Positions 12,358 to 23,764 of a DNA stretch of 64,000 nt are shown here, piece by piece. Position numbers and translations under genes: made by a program. Each line of letters begins with the position of its first letter. Position 1 is the stretch's first letter. Under the pieces are notes generated by a model. That model saw nothing but the letters and a program-made list of their open reading frames with translations. It was not told the origin of the DNA and made no database searches. Source of the stretch: Prostheceraeus crozeri (Eukaryota; Platyhelminthes; Polycladida; Euryleptidae); NCBI GenBank assembly GCA_907163375.1, contig CAJQUW010007937.1, positions 372,001 to 436,000 on the forward strand, given 5' to 3'.

Positions 12358-13220
12358 CCATAGAAATTAACAATGCCATAGAAACTCCTAGAATGGAAAT
12401 TGCATGAAAATTATGGCACACGCCGGGGGAACTTAGTTGGATCAAAACGCAAATTGTACGAGCTGGTTTCCATGTTTTATGTTTGACATTTGTATTTATC
12501 AAGCCAATCTGTGATCTGGATTGTTGCCCCTTGTCCAAAGATCATGTACACAAAAGCAATAATGAATTTACAAAATACTGCGGGGACAGGATGACAATGA
12601 AGAAAATCCTTTGAAACGTTCTGTACGTTCATCATTTTGAAATATCGCTCCTATAATCTATCAAGAGTATAATCAGACACATGTGCAACTTGCAATGTCG
12701 ATTTACAGATCATGCATTACTCCAGCTTAAAATCAGAGGCCAAGATATCTTAGAGTATTCATTTTACTTTGAAGGGTTCCCCTGGTCACTATGTTTGAAC
12801 AATTTTCAAAATCTCTACACGCTTTCGAAAATCAGCTTCCAAAACATCACACTATATCACATAAGCCATTTAATGATTAATTGAAAAGTTCCAGTGACAT
12901 TTCATTTATCTGAGAAATGATTGTCGTTAAAGAAGCTTTCAGTGTGTTTATTCCAGAAAAGCTCTAGGTTTCTTGACCGCTTGAGAGAGAAATTATCCAA
13001 TGATCACAATTTTCATGTGTGTATTCTTCAGATGTTCTTACATACAGCACACCGACCACTTTCAATTATGACTCTGTGAACCAATTAATTTTTAATTCGC
13101 ATTCCAGTATTGAAAAAATGGAAAATGGTTGTTAATGACTGCTACAAATTGACACAGTATATTAATTCGTGGAATAGTAGGCTATTTCACATGAAACAAT
13201 GCCACCATCTCACTTAAAAT
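12358..13220. repeat. Tandem duplication, unit 1 (about 863 bp)
   Basis: This block runs from CATAGAAATTAACAATGCC to CATGAAACAATGCCACCATC and is repeated head-to-tail in the next unit at roughly 90 percent identity by eye. It holds no recognisable gene. It starts just after the tail of the LINE fragment. Confidence 0.8.
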
Positions 13221-13221
13221 C

Positions 13222-14083
13222 ATAGAAATTAACAATACCATAGAAAGTCCTAGAATGGAAATTGCATGAAAATTATGGCACACTCCGGGGGAACTTAGTT
13301 AGGGCAAAAAGCAAATTTTGCGGACTGGATTTCTTGTTTTCTGGTTGACATTTTCAATTATCAAGTCAATTTGTAATCTGGTTTGTTGCCCCTTGTCCAA
13401 AGTTCATGTACACAAAAGCAATAGTGAATTTACAAAATAGTGCAGTGACAGGATGACAGAGAAGGAAATCCTTTAAAAAGTTCTGTACGTTCATCATTTT
13501 GAAATATCGCTCCTATAATCAATCAAGATCATAATCAGACACATATCCAACTTGTAATGTCCATTTACAGATCATACATTGCTCCAGCTTGAACTCAGAA
13601 GCCAAGAAATCCTACAGTATTCATTTTATTTTGAAAGATTCCTTGTTCATTATATTTGAACAATTTTCAAAACCTTCGCATGCTTTCGAATATGAGCCTC
13701 CAAAATATCATCACACTATGTCATATAAATCATTTAGTGATTAATTGAAAAGTTCCAACGACATTTCATTTATCTGATAAATGACTGTCGCTAAAGAAGC
13801 TTTCGATGTTTTTATTCCAGAAGAACGCTAGGTTTCTTGACCGTTTGGAGGAGAAATTATCCAACAATTAGAATTTTAATCTTTGAATTCTTGAAATGTT
13901 TTTACAACCAGGACACTGCTTTCGATTATGATTCTGTGAACCAAATTTTAATTCGTATTCCAGTGTTGAAAAATTTGAAAATAGTTGTCAATGACTCGTA
14001 CAAATAGATACAGTATATTAATCCATAGAATAGTAAGCTATTTCACATGAAACAATGCTGCCATCTCACTTGAAATTCTCTTC
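13222..14083. repeat. Tandem duplication, unit 2 (about 862 bp)
   Basis: Second copy, from CATAGAAATTAACAATACC to the diverged CATGAAACAATGCTGCCATC. Small indels and scattered substitutions separate the units, so the duplication is not recent. No coding function is seen. Confidence 0.8.
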
Positions 14084-14429
14084 ATGAAAATCCTGTAATT
14101 TGCTGTCAACAACTTCCACAACCAACTTGGCAAATAGTTTGACTATGATGCAATGTTTTAGATCGAATCTGATCTATGTACAAACCATAGATTTTTCCAT
14201 GTGCCATCATTGTACATAGGCATGGACTCCTAAATAACTATGATAGCTCAGGACGCCGAACTAGGGGAAGTGTGGCAAAAGTTTTAGAGGCTGATTCTCT
14301 GAATCTAGATATCTAGACGTCCATGACACAAGCAAGATATCGAACTTCCATTCTAGTGTACTATTATCTACTTGTATGCCTTCAACTAAACAACAATGTC
14401 TCCTTGAACTAAATGTCTCTGATGAGTTA

Positions 14430-14546
14430 GGCCTCAGCCACACTGCGAGCAAAGCAAACAAGAGCGTTTGATAGCTTGCGGAGATACGATTACTCGCATT
14501 TGCTCGGGACGCTCGTGTTTGCTTTGCTTTCAGTGTGGCTGAGGCC
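14430..14546. mobile_element. PIF/Harbinger-like MITE, 117 bp, TTA target duplication
   Basis: Terminal inverted repeats of about 35 bp begin GGCCTCAGCCACACTG and end, reverse complemented, with the same word, extending through AGCAAAGCAAACA. TTA flanks both sides (14427-14429 and 14547-14549). A 3-bp TTA duplication with G-rich TIR starts is the hallmark of PIF/Harbinger. It is non-autonomous. Confidence 0.75.
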
Positions 14547-14549
14547 TTA

Positions 14550-15798
14550 CACTTCTATGCCAAAGATATTCATTTCATGGATATCTTAGTTACATCTTTG
14601 TAAATCTATGGCCTGATTCATTGATGTGATCTGCTTTGAGTATAATTTCTATGGTTAGTCGTGATGTCTACAGTGTATATTCAACAATAGCAATGTTAAT
14701 ACTCGTCTACATGTATACTCCTTGAAAACACTTGAAAAGGTCGCATAGACACCGTATTGTGCGTAATTGACCTATGGTGCTAATGTGCCCTGCAATGATG
14801 ATATCTGTATCATTGCATGTGAAAGATATTTAAGAAATCTCAATCAGCGTATATCTACATATGTGTTCATAGCATTGCTGCTCCGCTTTTTTCCTACATT
14901 GATGTCCAGTTCATTTCAATTTCGCACAATATTATTAACATAGCTTTTTTCAGGGAACAATGTGGGACATTTTCAAGCGCTTGCGCACCCTCAAATGTCC
15001 TACATTGGTGCCCTCAAAAATCCATGTTGTTATATTGCTATAATGCGGCACGCAATCTATCATCCAACATGTTATATCTTGCACAACATTTATCGGCTAT
15101 ACCATGATGAACTGTGTCGGGACATGCCCCGGCTGTCAACCCTCCTTGCGCCCGCGTGTGTTTCCATCAGACAGCTCATGCTTTCGTACACAAAGGGTCT
15201 GTCTGCCTGGCAGAGAATTTGACCGACTTTCGGTTTCCGATAACTGCACTTCTTCACATGATCATCTTCCCTTTCTCTCTCTATGAATTCACTTCCATCA
15301 GCGTTCTTGTCAACAGTCTAACATGACAATTATTTCCCAATGTTAGAAATCGATCCTTGTCGAATCCTCATCTCGCCTCATTCGGATTTCCATGTCTTTG
15401 ATTTTCCCATTTGTAGGTGGTTGAGATTTTAATCACACGCTGTGTTCAAATACAGGTTGCTGGGTAGTACACATAGCAGAAACTCTTGTAAAAGAAGAAG
15501 GTTCATGGGGAATGATGCAATTTTTATCAGTGAAATGACTTAAATGCTTTTCATTCAGGAGATGTAAAATTGCAAATGTCAGGCATCCATCCTTCTCCGA
15601 GTGCGAGGAGGACGCTTCCCGGTATGTACAGTAGACGACATAGGCAGTCCTTTTTTTACCACGAATGCGACTAAGCAAAACGAGAACAACAAAATGTTAA
15701 GAAAGCGAATATATCGACAATACGTTCTACTTCTTTCGCAGCATATTCATGTTTCGCTTAACATCTAAAGCATCGCTTCACCATGAAGAACTTAGTAG
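14550..15798. other. Non-coding stretch, nothing recognised
   Basis: Overlapping short frames on both strands without family signatures. No tandem or inverted repeat was noticed. Confidence 0.35.
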
Positions 15799-16757
15799 TC
15801 CGGCGGTCAGAACGAGACTATGTATATCTTCCACTGTCTTTGAGTTTCTACAGGGAGCGAGGCCAAAATTGAGACTTTCACAGAATGATGTGCACCCTAT
15901 GCCTACTACGAATCTGCGCGTCTGCCGAGTTCTCTCTTCTTGACAGACAGGACAAAGAAAAAGTAATTCCAATAAGACGCAGACTGAAGTTTTTCATAAA
16001 AGTGAGATCTTCCATGTTTTCAATGATTAAGTGGAAAGTGCTAAACTTTTTGAGTGTGATGCCATTAGGTCATTTCTTATCGTGCTTCATGTACCTGTGT
16101 CTTTCCTTCATGTCAGAACGAGCTTCTGCATGGAACCATGACAACTGAGAATCCGTGCGTCTGTCGAGTTCCATCATTTTTGATATGGAATATCTTCAAG
16201 TACTTACTGTATCTCATGTGTTCTTCTACCTTTGTCTATGAAGATACACAGTCGGAAAATGTCGGCAAACATTATGTTTTGGCCAATTTAGCCACATCCC
16301 AAACTCACGTGCATCATCCATTGGAAGTGTGCTAATGACACAGATACATGATGGGAAATTACTTTTCCCGCAATCAGAAAAAATATAGAAAATTTCTCTT
16401 TGATATGCTAGCCTTTCTGGACTATTCAATGTACTATTTCCATTGTAGAATTAATTCAGCTATATTTGGTTCGCCTTTTGTATGCTGTTAAGTAGCTACC
16501 TACTCGCTGACCGGCGATAATACAAATCAGTCCTTTAGGACTGCCATTTTTAACTATTGTGTAAGTAATTATTATGCTGTTTATCATGTATTTCTTTTAA
16601 GTACGCTAAGCTGACTTTTTCCTTGAGTTTTTCTTTTATCGTTTCTGACAGAATTCGACAGCCGAGTACATTCGTGATAGGCATAGGGTGCACACTATTC
16701 TGTGAAAGTCTCATTTTCGCCCTCGTTCCCTGAAGAAACTCGTTCTGGCTGCCGGGC
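15799..16757. repeat. Inverted-repeat element with about 110-130-bp arms
   Basis: The left arm (15799-15930, CCGGCGGTCAGAACGAG ... GTGCACCCTATGCCTA) recurs inverted at 16650-16757. The left arm carries about 25 extra bases. A third, partial direct copy (GTCAGAACGAG...CGTGCGTCTGTCGAGTT) lies at about 16111-16172. No transposase or target duplication was found. The spacing suggests a non-autonomous foldback-type element. Confidence 0.6.
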
Positions 16758-16989
16758 TATAGCGTTTGACGGAAGCTAAGACTTGACTATAAGGAAAATA
16801 AGGCAAAAGCTTTCGTAGTTATAATTCTAATGTTAATAAATATAGTCCACAGTTATTAGATATAGTTAAGTATCAAAGCAGCAATTATCGATTAAGAGAA
16901 CTTGTACATGCAATGCCAAAATGAGTACTTTTCCGATTTGAACAAACATCTGGAATGTTTATTAATCATCTCAGACTTTTGTAGATTGA

Positions 16990-17305
16990 ATGATTGATAT
17001 TGCATCCTCAATTGAGAAATCGGAATGTATTCCTGAGTAGTCACCGCTTCATCCAATATCAGAACTCATCAACAGGCCTATCTAATATTCATCGGCAGCT
17101 CTCTATACAAACATGCAGCCAGACCCGGAGTAAAACACTCGAAAGACCTTCCGTCTATTCTTTATCATTAAATAACATAATCAGATGAACTGTTTGACAT
17201 CATTGTTGTATTCTCAGCTTTGTGTAAACTTGAACTTGTATGCTTATATTACTTTATGATTCTTATTTCAATCAATAAACGCTAACTTGACTTGACTTGT
17301 TGTCC
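16990..17305 (+). repeat. Probable retroposon 3' tail
   Basis: The stretch ends with AATAAACGCTAA followed by TTGACTTGACTTG, a short tandem tail of the kind found at LINE or SINE 3' ends. Upstream, a 64-codon frame ends with a stop but has no clear domain. The assignment rests on the tail only. Confidence 0.3.
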
Positions 17306-19422
17306 AAGTAAGTGTACCAGCCATAGGTGCAATGAACCTTAACAATAATGGCATGAAGAGATAACCCAGGTGCACTAACTTAGAGTTAGTTTAGATACTA
17401 TTTGACAATTGTACCCGAAAAATCACTCACTGAGTGCTAATTGCGTTCCTCAAATCAGACTTTTGTTTCGTCTATGAAAACGCTCGTGTAGCATCAGGAA
17501 AATGTAATTGTTGCAATGTTACTGAATGCAATTAGTTACTTTTCATAGTATCTGATCAACGTATGCAAATTAAGTCCAATGCGTGCCAACTATCTTCCTG
17601 ATATCCACTCTTCTGACCAGGATTATCCCCATTATCGAGTATCCCAAATAAAGTGGTCACGTGCTTCTTGTTGGTCATTGGATTACGAATTTACTATATA
17701 CTCAAAGCTATCGGACACATTAACTTAGTATAATTTCAAACTACAAGATAATGAAGTGAAAATGTGTCACATATCAGATTTTGAAGAATTTTGGTACACA
17801 ACGATCCGCCTATCATGAGGATATAATACGCAGTTCATAGAATGGAAATCAAAGGAGTTCCAATCATTTAAAAAAATCGGTCTAAACTTTCTCATCAAGT
17901 TTTGTCATATTTTGAATTTTTCCTGTCGCTGCCTCGGCATAATCTATACGCAGACGTTTCGCAAGGTTGATTTGGTCAACTACCAACTTTGTTGAAAATC
18001 TACCCACCATGTTTAAATATAAACCACTATAAGCTTATAATGAATATGATGAGACCTACTTCTGTTTCGGGCTTGCACGTTATGCAACTTTTTACCATTT
18101 TTCAAATTTGCAATTTTCATTTGAAAATTTTTGAAATTCAGGTGGTTTATCTTTAGGATGGGTAACTATCTCTCATCAGCAAGGATGCTGCAAAGACTTC
18201 CTCTTTATTTAGTGATTCGATCTTTCCTTGAATTGCACCTTAAGTCATTTTTCACAAACTTCCATTTTTGAATTCATGCGCATGTGTGTGCCGGTACATG
18301 TATTTTATATATTTCTATAGTCATATTTCTACCAATTTCAGTTACTATTGTTATTGGTATTAAAATGTATCTCAATACTATCTGCCACGTGTTTCTAATC
18401 ATCCTTCTACCTGCTGAAATTTGTTCAAATAATTTTATACATGTAACAAGATTTCGTTTCTACTCACTTATTTCGTACATCAATAAGAAAGTTGAATTCA
18501 TGTCTTTTGCGTCGATGGTAACCCTTTCGCTGCTGATGGTAAGTATACTAGCCATGGGTGCATTCTCTCCTGTGCTACGTCAGTTTTATCATTCATTCTC
18601 TCCAGTGCTTGATGCTTCTCTGTAAAATCCACCGACACGGCAATGACAGTTACAATCAACAAACATGTGTTTTGGTCCCACTTACAATGCAGCTCATTAA
18701 CGGCGTGGGGTTAACAAGAAGCTGTTTATACTAGAGATAAGAAATTTGACACCGAAGTCTATTGGAATATCGGAAGACAAGTGTGAATGTCATCCTCTCA
18801 AATTTTTGTCACTGAATTATAAGTCTCAAACTTATCACAATCTCTAAACCAACATTAGGATTAGCAAGGGGCTTGCAAATATGTCAGACGCAGCCCATCT
18901 AGAAGTTCGGATTTTAGCCCTTCTTCTATGCGTCCGCATTGAGATTCAGAATAGAATTTTGAAGTCTGGCTGCACTTCTATTTTATTTTCTCACGTTTTG
19001 TATCCATTTTTTTTCATTGTGTAAAGCGATAGGCGTACATTGCGTAGATAGATAAGGCTTATATAACAAGTATATAAGTCAAGAAGGGGGCTTGAATGAT
19101 AAAGGTCAGAATATTAATTACAGATAGTTGAATTTTCATATTAATATAGGCTACTCGGTGTGAATGGAGCCATGATATAGTGCTTCACGAGGATAATATG
19201 CATGTTATTGACTTGTTATGTGCATAAACTTGGGCAATGTATGTTTATTTCAGAATTAGTTAGCGGTCTGAAAGAGACTACCGACTTAATTTGAAATTAA
19301 CGAAGGAGCTGCATGTTTGTGAAAAATTCGCTCGTGGTTCTTCTAATTGAAAATACTTTAATGAATAAAAATCTTCTATTCATTAAAAGTCAATTATAAA
19401 GGCACTTTTAGTCATTTGAAAT
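17306..19422. other. Non-coding stretch with a relic transposon end
   Basis: Mostly AT-rich sequence without genes. At 18518-18555 a string reads GTAACCCTTTCGCTGCTG followed by ATGGTAAGTATACTAGCCAT, which resembles the right edge of the satellite at 34.3 kb (see findings). A 113-codon frame at 18284-18625 has hydrophobic stretches but no recognised family. Confidence 0.35.
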
Positions 19423-22306
19423 CAGTGGCGTAGCAGACCACCTCAGATGAGGTAATCTGAGTCCAATGAAAGAACCGGGAAAAGAACGTAGGCCTACATG
19501 TAAATTCCAAGTCAATTTTTAGTCCTTTAGGCGCATTGCTCAAAATATATTTTTTATTATTATAATTTAAAGAGCAAAATCAATTTTCATAACAACTCCA
19601 TTTCCACTTATAGTCATTACCAAAAACAATACAGGTAAATCATAACACTATAACCTGATGTATTTACTTACGATATAACAACTTTACTTGACGATCTTTC
19701 ATTGAAGCAAACTTGTCGATAATTGTGTCAACGAACGAACACTCTCCTGATAAGTGTTTGAGAAGAGAAGTTTCGATGCTTAAAAATACCAGTTGTTTCA
19801 TGCGTTCTTGAGTCATGGTGGAACGCAGGTAGGTCTTGATTCGCCGAAGCACACTGAACGTTCTTTCACATGTCACCGATGTTAGAGCAATTGTTTGTGA
19901 AGCCATTAATGCTTTAGAGACAAGAGGTAGAGCGTCACACAAATCCAAGGAATGCATTTGTTTAAGAAGGGTAGAAGGATCATTTGCTTCTCCAAGTGCC
20001 ACTCGCAAATCTGAATCAGTGAATAGAATGTGTAATTCGTTACGCAACTTCTCTTCTTCTTCTTGAACTAAATCTGGGTGATGTTTCTTCAGTTCATTCA
20101 CAAGTCGTACAACTTCAAATGCATCAGCTTTCAGTACATCAAATCTCGATGGCTGAAATAGTTTTATCCACTGAAGACTTTCGATGTTTTCAAATCGTTG
20201 GTCTAACTGAAAAATTAGTGTATCGATGATTTCGTACATTAATCGCTTAAGTTTATCCTTCTCAAATTGGGATGACGAAGATGATGGCTTAGGCCTACTT
20301 GGAGTGTAACCGCTGTCAAGGAGATGTTGCTCGTTGATTTGTGGGACTCTCTTTTCATGATTAAAAAAGTAAGGCTCATATTGCTTCGCTTCCTCGACGA
20401 ACGTTTGAAAGGAAACTTCAGAGCGTAGTTCACACAAGTTTGCACGATAGTCTGCTACCTTCGAAGATATTTCAGCTGGATCAATCATCACACCTTGAAG
20501 TTTCTTTGTCATCATGTCGGATAATGCGAAAACTTTACGAAAAAAGAATAAGAGAAACACATTCTCACAATTTCCCAATTGATATCGCAATCCTTTCGCT
20601 TCAGCGCGGGTGTAGCAATCAATTGAGCAAGCAAAGGACTCCGAAGAAATATTTTCTAAAACATTGAAAATTTCACAATACTTAGAAGAAATAGCACAGA
20701 CAGATTTTCCTCTCGTCAACCAACGCGTAGTTGACGCAAGAGGCAATGGACTGGATAACATAGAAGCACGTTTTGGTGAAGCGCGAAAAAATGTTGTCAA
20801 ATTTTGCAAAAATCCGAAAAATATTGATACCAACGGAATATTCTTACTGACACTTTGTGCTACTAATGCCCATTTGTGTGCATAACAATGAACGAAGTTT
20901 GCTGAGGGCCAAATCTCCTTGATCTTAGTTTGCACTGAATTGTGCTTACCCATCATGTTACTTGCACCGTCGTATGACTGGCCGATCACTGAAGTATTTT
21001 TGGTTACACCAACGGACTCAAGACTTTCACATATTACACAGGCAAGATTGTTAGCTGATCTGTCTGCTGACACATTGACAAGGTCAATCAGATGTTCGAA
21101 GACCGATCCATTGTGAACAAGTCGGACACTGACAGCCATTTGACTTGTATTTGAAATGTCCGTTGTATCGTCAGCAATTATAGATATAAAAGGAGCACCT
21201 TTGATTCGATTCTCGATTTCACCGCGAACCTGATCATACAAACACTTAATCAAGTCGTTTTGAATATCAGGTGATAATCCTGAAAATGGGAGACTGTGAT
21301 CAGGAGAGACACAATTTTTAATCAGCGGATCAGAACTAAATTCACTGAGGAGCTTAATCAATTCAATGAAATTTCCACGATTTGGACTGTCAGTGCTCTC
21401 TGAATGACCTCTAAAAGAAAGGCCTTGGCAAACAAGGAAAAGAGCGGCTTTAATATGATGTCGCATCATTTCTCTGTTCTTCCTAACTTCCTCGTTGTGT
21501 ATATTTCTCAAAGTTTTGAACTCCTCATTTAACATTTCATCGATCCTTACTTTGCCAATAAGTTTAAGAGAGGTGATCGCGGCCAGATGCGTAGGAGATT
21601 TTATATGTCTCTTCACATGATTAGAGAAATTCGCCAAGTCGAGTAATCCTCTCGTCGATGAAAGCACTGTCGTTTTTGGTTTAAAGATAAGGCACGGAAA
21701 GCAGAAAAGTGTCTTTCTAATGGGGCAACCAGTCAGCCATTCGTATTTTTGATATTGCACACTAAGATTGCACTTTCTCCTTCCTTCAAAGGTGAAAATC
21801 GGCTTATCTCTTCCTTTAGTTTTTAGTTCTATTTTCTTTGCGTAGGATAAAGGAGAATTTTGTAAATTTATCAATTCCTCGACAGTTGGCATGAGTATTC
21901 TCCGTTATAAGTAGCGATGTAATTGAGTAATAGCGAAGACCGGAGAGGGTGGTTACACTCTGCTAGCAGATATTGATTCTAGAATATCAGACAGCAGACA
22001 CATGGCAGGAGGGCGACGCAGAGAGGAGACGTATCATTACAATGTTTGCTGCATCCAGACCAATCAGAGGCGCGCTATTGATAACTCTACTGCTGTACAG
22101 GTGTGATTCTGTCGCGAGATAGAATACTCGTATCTCTCCGCCTGTGTTAAAGAAGTTTTGTGAATTGGAAAACGGAAACATCGAACAAGATTATATGACC
22201 TTCATGTTAATCAAAATCCTATCATCACATATTTGTAATTTCATTTTCGTTTGTAAATTCCGGTGTATTCTCAGATTATTAGAATACTATAGGCGCTACG
22301 CCCCTG
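19423..22306 (-). mobile_element. Complete hAT DNA transposon, 2,884 bp
   Basis: The ends are CAGTGGCGTAGC (left) and, reverse complemented, CAGGGGCGTAGC (right), a typical short hAT terminal inverted repeat. The 8 bases outside each end are identical, TTTGAAAT at 19415-19422 and 22307-22314, which is a perfect hAT-length target duplication. Inside lies one uninterrupted transposase on the minus strand. Intact ends, duplication and ORF all point to a young, possibly autonomous copy. About 410 bp of non-coding sequence precedes the start codon and should hold its promoter. Confidence 0.93.
19664..21892 (-). CDS. hAT transposase, ZMYM1-like, TTF zinc finger plus hAT dimerisation
   Basis: An uninterrupted 742-residue transposase of the hAT group whose domesticated relatives include zinc finger MYM-type 1-like proteins. 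Residues 49-105 form a TTF-type zinc finger (W52, CFPC at 64-67, then NHVKRH and SPTH). A DUF4371-like region follows (HHIKAALFLVCQGLSF, about 145-160). The RNase H-like core shows IADDTTD (D241/D242) and SYDGASNMMG (D308). The C-terminal acidic residue sits in CERTFSVLRRIKTYLRS (E676), followed by the hAT dimerisation helices. It acts in the nucleus as a cut-and-paste recombinase on the CAGNGGCGTAGC ends. The ATG at 21892 gives a full-length family product, and the length is normal. Activity is inferred. Confidence 0.93.
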   Translation of the reverse strand: MPTVEELINLQNSPLSYAKKIELKTKGRDKPIFTFEGRRKCNLSVQYQKYEWLTGCPIRKTLFCFPCLIFKPKTTVLSSTRGLLDLANFSNHVKRHIKSPTHLAAITSLKLIGKVRIDEMLNEEFKTLRNIHNEEVRKNREMMRHHIKAALFLVCQGLSFRGHSESTDSPNRGNFIELIKLLSEFSSDPLIKNCVSPDHSLPFSGLSPDIQNDLIKCLYDQVRGEIENRIKGAPFISIIADDTTDISNTSQMAVSVRLVHNGSVFEHLIDLVNVSADRSANNLACVICESLESVGVTKNTSVIGQSYDGASNMMGKHNSVQTKIKEIWPSANFVHCYAHKWALVAQSVSKNIPLVSIFFGFLQNLTTFFRASPKRASMLSSPLPLASTTRWLTRGKSVCAISSKYCEIFNVLENISSESFACSIDCYTRAEAKGLRYQLGNCENVFLLFFFRKVFALSDMMTKKLQGVMIDPAEISSKVADYRANLCELRSEVSFQTFVEEAKQYEPYFFNHEKRVPQINEQHLLDSGYTPSRPKPSSSSSQFEKDKLKRLMYEIIDTLIFQLDQRFENIESLQWIKLFQPSRFDVLKADAFEVVRLVNELKKHHPDLVQEEEEKLRNELHILFTDSDLRVALGEANDPSTLLKQMHSLDLCDALPLVSKALMASQTIALTSVTCERTFSVLRRIKTYLRSTMTQERMKQLVFLSIETSLLKHLSGECSFVDTIIDKFASMKDRQVKLLYRK

Positions 22307-22314
22307 TTTGAAAT

Positions 22315-23764
22315 TTATGCATTCTTCCGAGCTGATATGTGATTTATTCAACTTTTTCATATGAAAGCCGTCAATACTTTTTGCGATGCTAGAGCCAATA
22401 GACTGATCTCTCGTTGAGTAGTCAATTGAGTTCGTGCTGGATGATTGAATTTGGCTATTTGAATTTACGAATTATTACTACTGAATGAATGAGCGACGGT
22501 ATAACAGCGAACTGACAGATTATCAGTAGTCTGTATGATTGTGCCAGCGTTGAATATGTTTAATCTTCTTCCGGTTAAATTTCTAGTTAATTAATAGGAC
22601 AGTCAAATGAGCTCGGTCTTAGCTGTAGGCCTAATGTAAAATGCTTTGTGGCATGCTCTTGTCTTTATGGCTCTGTTTGCTGTTTAAAATTTTATGTCAA
22701 TAAAAAAATTTGATTAGTTCGCGTTTTATGAAATTGTATTTCGCAATCTATTATTGTAACAATTTATACAGGATCCATGTCACTTTCTTTAGAATGTTAT
22801 GAAATTTTCATCACAAGTGTGTATTTGATAAGTAATACACAGAAGAGCGTGGTATTCGATAAATTTTCTCAAATTGCTCAGTTTATTTATTAATCTAAAC
22901 AGTACAGCAACAACAACACTGCTCGCACACGTTTTTGTCTCCTTGGCCTTCGTACAAAAACTTCGGATGTCGGATGTGAATCGAAATTTTTATGAATTTG
23001 ATAATTAGCAACTAATTATTTCTATCATGAGAAAATACACCGTATAAGTTCATTTCCCATTGATTTGAGTTTAGTGATGTAATTCAAAATTTTTCAATGA
23101 TATTATTCAATTCTTCATTATTATAAATACTATCATCATGGTAATTTCAGAAATATTGTTCCGAAAAGTTGGACAGTGATAGTTGCATGTGAGTCAACGT
23201 TAAGAATGAAATTTATTTTGAACATTGTGTTTATTGACGTAAATTGTTGGATGATGCATTGCGCTTTGGTTAGATAGGCTTACTTGTGTTCTCTGATGGA
23301 TATTACTTAAAATTTTATGAAGGCGTGAGTTATTGATAATAGAGTCCTTTCCCATGATTTTTTGATTCACAAACATTGCTGTTGTGCACACTGCAAGTAT
23401 ATTTACGTGACATAATACAGAAGAAACACTATCATTCAAACTAAGTATGTTTCATCCATCAGTATATCTCAACCCACACCATTTATATTTCACATCACTG
23501 ATGATGCTGTAATTTTGTGTTTATCAAAGTAAGTAAATTGCCTCCCCAATCCTGCCTTTATTTGGTTTCCTGCGTGACCAAAGCACAGATTTAATTCAAA
23601 ATAAAAGCAATTAAAATTTTCCATGAAATGAATGCTTGGAAAATACGCAAACATGCAAAACTTGCACTGCAAGCAAGAAATCATCGTGAGTAAAAAGGTA
23701 GAATGCAAAGCTCATGGCTAAATTGCATTAAAAATCTTTAGTCACCATTCACCAATGTCGCTAA
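22315..23764. other. Intergenic, nothing recognised
   Basis: AT-rich sequence between the hAT and the piggyBac ORF. Part of it is presumably the 3' flank of the piggyBac element, but no TTAA-bounded end matching the other side was found. Confidence 0.35.

Noticed and set aside
18284-18625. 113-codon hydrophobic frame as a membrane protein gene
   Set aside because: Part of it recurs as a dispersed repeat near 43.67 kb, and it has no conserved domain.
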